From Mesorhizobium sp. M4B.F.Ca.ET.058.02.1.1 (GTDB taxonomy: Bacteria; Pseudomonadota; Alphaproteobacteria; Rhizobiales; Rhizobiaceae): a stretch of 64,000 nucleotides of DNA. The number at the start of each line of letters is the position of its first letter. The stretch's first letter is position 1. Below the pieces are notes generated by a model. That model ran no database searches and had not been told where the DNA came from. It worked only from the letters and a program-made list of their open reading frames with translations. The position numbers and the translations under genes were made by a program. Location: the NCBI RefSeq assembly GCF_003952505.1, contig NZ_CP034450.1, positions 6,097,001 through 6,161,000 of the forward strand. Reading direction: 5' to 3'. Positions 61,821 through 64,000 of the stretch are shown piece by piece.

Positions 61821-63806
61821 ATGTTTGACCGGACAAACCTTCAGGTTCTGGCGAACCACGCCCGCGCGGCCGCCGAAAACATGGCCCACACGCTGCACCG
61901 CACCGCGCACTCCGCCTTCGTCAAGGAGACGCAGGATTTCACCGTGATGCTGATGGACTGTGCGGGGGCGACCTTCGCCGTGCCGATGGAACTCGGCGCC
62001 ACGTGGTATCCCGGACTTTCCTACCACCGCGCGATCGCGATGGTCGACGACTACCGACCTGGAGACGTCGCCTTCACCAACGATCCCTATTCGGGCCATG
62101 TCGCCACGCACGCACCCGACACGCATCTGTGGAAGCCGGTCTTCGTCGACGGCGAGATCGTCGCCTGGACCGGAGGTCACATCCACAACACCGACATGGG
62201 CGGGGCGGTGCCGGCTTCGCTCAGCCGGGCGCTGACCGAGATCCATCAGGAAGGCATCCGCTTCCCGCCGATGAAACTGGTGCGGGAGGGCGTCTTCGAC
62301 GAGACGATCCTGCGCATCATGAGCACCAATGTGCGCAAGCCCGACCTCAACATCGGCGACATCAAGGCGCTTGTCGGCGCGCTCAACACCGGCGAGCGCA
62401 AGATCCAGGCAATGGTGCGGAAGTTCGGCAAGGCCGGCTTCATCGAAGGGGTTGCCGCGCTTCTCGATCATGCCGAGGCGCAGGCGCGCGACGTGCTGCG
62501 CGCCATGCCCGACGGCACCTGGGAATTCGCCGATTACGCCGACGAGGATTCGGTCGAGGCCAATCCCTGCCGGCTGAAGCTGACGCTGACGATCAAGGGC
62601 GACGAGGCGGTGCTCGACTTCACCGGCTCCGATCCGCAGTTGGGCTCCTCGCTCAACGTGCCTTCAGGTGGCGACCCGCGCCACACCATGCTGCTGGTCG
62701 GCGTCTACTACGTGCTCTACACGCTCAACCCGAAGATCCTGCTCAACACCGGCCTTACCCGGCCGTTCACCTGCATCACTCCCGAGGGATCGGTGCTGAA
62801 CCCGGTCCACCCCGCAGCCGTCGGCATGCGCTCGCTCACCTGCGCCCGACTGCGCTCGGTCATCTTCGGCGCCTTCTCGCAAGCAGTGCCCGAGCGCCTG
62901 CCCGCGGCGCCGGCCGGCAACAACTGCATCGTCAACGTCATGACTGTCGACGAGCGCAGCAGCCGGACGGTCATCGCCGCGGTTAACCCGGTGGTCGGTG
63001 GCGGCGGTGCGATGCCGCATCGCGATGGGACCAACGGATCGGGCGCCGATGCCGCCTATCTCAAGAACACGCCGATCGAAATCACCGAGACCGAGACCCC
63101 GGTCGAATTCGTGAAATACGGGCTCGCCAGGGACAGCGGCGGGGCGGGCCGCTGGCGCGGCGGGCTGGCGACCGAGATGGCCTTCCGCGTCTTCGCGCCC
63201 GACTCCAGGATCACGGCGCGCAACCGCGACCGCAGTTTTTTCCGTCCCTGGGGCGTGCTCGGCGGTAAGGCGGCCGGCCTGTCGGACATGGTCGTCAATC
63301 CGGGGACCGAGCACGAGCGGCGGCTGGGCAACATCGACACCGCGGTGCTGCAGCCCGGCGACCTGCTCGATATCCGCTCCGCCGGAGGCGGCGGGCGCGG
63401 CGATCCGCATCTGCGCGAACCCTGGCGGGTCGCACAGGACGTTCGGCGCGGCTATGTTTCGGAGGCATCGGCGGAGCGCGACTATGGCGTCGTCCTACGC
63501 GACGGCGAGGTCGACGAGCAGGCGACGGAAAGGCTACGCGCGCGGCACAAGCCGTCCGCTGGCCATTTCCATTTCGGTCCAGAGCGCGACGGCTACGAAG
63601 CGCAATGGACCCCTGCGGCATACGACCGGCTCACCGCCATACTGAGGGACCTGCCGATCCACTGGCGGTTCTTCGCCAAGACCGAGATCTTCCGCCGCAT
63701 GAGAGGGCGCTCCGGGCCGGAGGGCGTGCAGGCGGCCTTCGATGCGGCGTGCGAACGGTTCCCCGAACTGCCGCGTCCTCGCCCGGTGCGAGAGGCCGCT
63801 GAATGA
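61821..63806 (+). CDS. hyuB: Hydantoinase/oxoprolinase subunit B (HyuB)
   Basis: A 661-residue HyuB-type subunit. LANHARAAAENMAHTLHRTA, HSAFVKETQDFTVMLMDCAG and AFTNDPYSGHVATHAPDTHL plus WTGGHIHNTDMGGAVPASLS are the conserved metal-site segments. The middle has DPQLGSSLNVPSGGDPRHTM and the C-terminal part PVVGGGGAMPHRDGTNGSGA. It is the hydrolytic partner of HyuA. The last bases overlap the next start (ATGA), so translation is coupled. Confidence 0.92.
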   Translation: MFDRTNLQVLANHARAAAENMAHTLHRTAHSAFVKETQDFTVMLMDCAGATFAVPMELGATWYPGLSYHRAIAMVDDYRPGDVAFTNDPYSGHVATHAPDTHLWKPVFVDGEIVAWTGGHIHNTDMGGAVPASLSRALTEIHQEGIRFPPMKLVREGVFDETILRIMSTNVRKPDLNIGDIKALVGALNTGERKIQAMVRKFGKAGFIEGVAALLDHAEAQARDVLRAMPDGTWEFADYADEDSVEANPCRLKLTLTIKGDEAVLDFTGSDPQLGSSLNVPSGGDPRHTMLLVGVYYVLYTLNPKILLNTGLTRPFTCITPEGSVLNPVHPAAVGMRSLTCARLRSVIFGAFSQAVPERLPAAPAGNNCIVNVMTVDERSSRTVIAAVNPVVGGGGAMPHRDGTNGSGADAAYLKNTPIEITETETPVEFVKYGLARDSGGAGRWRGGLATEMAFRVFAPDSRITARNRDRSFFRPWGVLGGKAAGLSDMVVNPGTEHERRLGNIDTAVLQPGDLLDIRSAGGGGRGDPHLREPWRVAQDVRRGYVSEASAERDYGVVLRDGEVDEQATERLRARHKPSAGHFHFGPERDGYEAQWTPAAYDRLTAILRDLPIHWRFFAKTEIFRRMRGRSGPEGVQAAFDAACERFPELPRPRPVREAAE

Positions 63807-64000
63807 TCAGCGCCGGCCGCATCGTCCGGCTGGCCGAGCGCGACCGGGTAGAGGTGAATTTCTTCCTCGATGGCGAGATGCGCAGCGCGCTGGCCGGCGA
63901 TACGCTGCTGACCGCCATGCTGGCGTCGGGACAAGCCTTACGAAAGTCCGAGTTCGGGCCTGAACCCCGCGCGGGCTTCTGCCTGATGGGAGCCTGCCAG
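63803..64000 (+). CDS. (2Fe-2S)-binding protein, cut by window edge
   Basis: The first 66 codons of a gene that runs off the right edge. MISAGRIVRLAERDRVEVNF is followed by FLDGEMRSALAGDTLLTAML, then the start of a ferredoxin cysteine loop, GFCLMGACQ. This matches the small [2Fe-2S] subunits (HcnA-like) that accompany two-subunit amino-acid or opine-type oxidases. It overlaps hyuB by 4 bp. Its oxidase partners probably lie just beyond the window. Confidence 0.75.
   Translation, partial: MISAGRIVRLAERDRVEVNFFLDGEMRSALAGDTLLTAMLASGQALRKSEFGPEPRAGFCLMGACQ

Overview
The window looks like chromosome of a Mesorhizobium-type alphaproteobacterium (Hyphomicrobiales). The basis is high GC by eye, a carA / yqeY / dnaG / rpoD neighbourhood typical of Rhizobiales, a BP26-like SIMPL protein, many LysR, MarR, TetR and PadR regulators, and rhizobial-style palindromic intergenic repeats. 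There is no rRNA, CRISPR array, recognisable IS or prophage. One tRNA is present, tRNA-Ile with anticodon CAU, at 48052-48127.

Layout. 1-6900: small regulator/target pairs (MarR-SDR, LysE-LysR), a DHFR-like reductase, a PCMT-like methyltransferase and the manganese pair mntH-mntR. 6950-11760: a small basic protein, a large exported Cys-rich CxxCH protein, a YpfJ-type metallopeptidase and a Tet-like MFS pump. 11760-24200: housekeeping core (carA, yqeY, dnaG, rpoD) with an L,D-transpeptidase-like protein, GNAT, MFS, DUF2061 and Na/Pi cotransporter between yqeY and dnaG, plus a broken RcnB-like gene. 24200-28700: small stress and regulator genes (GYD, DCC, DUF2798, PadR, YiaA-like, a frameshifted PspA, TetR, HlyU). 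28700-32670: a Hen1-Pnkp RNA-repair operon. 32800-38750: azoR-LysR, TetR-VOC and a large membrane patatin. 38790-41450: an HtrA-like protease divergent from a catalytically dead HtrA homologue and a LuxR-type regulator. 41820-47920: SDR, YqhA, a repeat-rich OmpA-domain protein, YcgN, a small exported protein and SIMPL. 48050-57440: tRNA-Ile, then a catabolic module (MBL hydrolase, LysR, RraA, 2-hydroxyacid dehydrogenase, SDR, MFS, RidA) bounded by two direct copies of a marR/MFS segment, the left one decayed. 57470-64000: a FAD oxidoreductase, LysR, hydantoinase A and B subunits and the start of a [2Fe-2S] protein.

How the genes work together. Regulation is mostly local: many regulators face their target across a short gap holding a visible dyad (MarR-SDR, LysE-LysR, PadR, TetR-PspA, LysR-azoR, TetR-VOC, MarR-MFS, LysR-hyu). 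Hen1 and Pnkp overlap by 4 bp and should form one RNA end-healing and sealing complex. HtrA, the dead HtrA homologue and the LuxR regulator form a compact unit around a 30-bp dyad and are the best candidate here for an undescribed regulatory system.

Caution. Four otherwise well-conserved genes (Pnkp, PspA, patatin, HyuA) are each broken by one or two single-base losses, mostly in G or C runs. This pattern fits assembly indels at least as well as real gene decay. The RcnB-like gene also has an in-frame stop and is more likely a true pseudogene.
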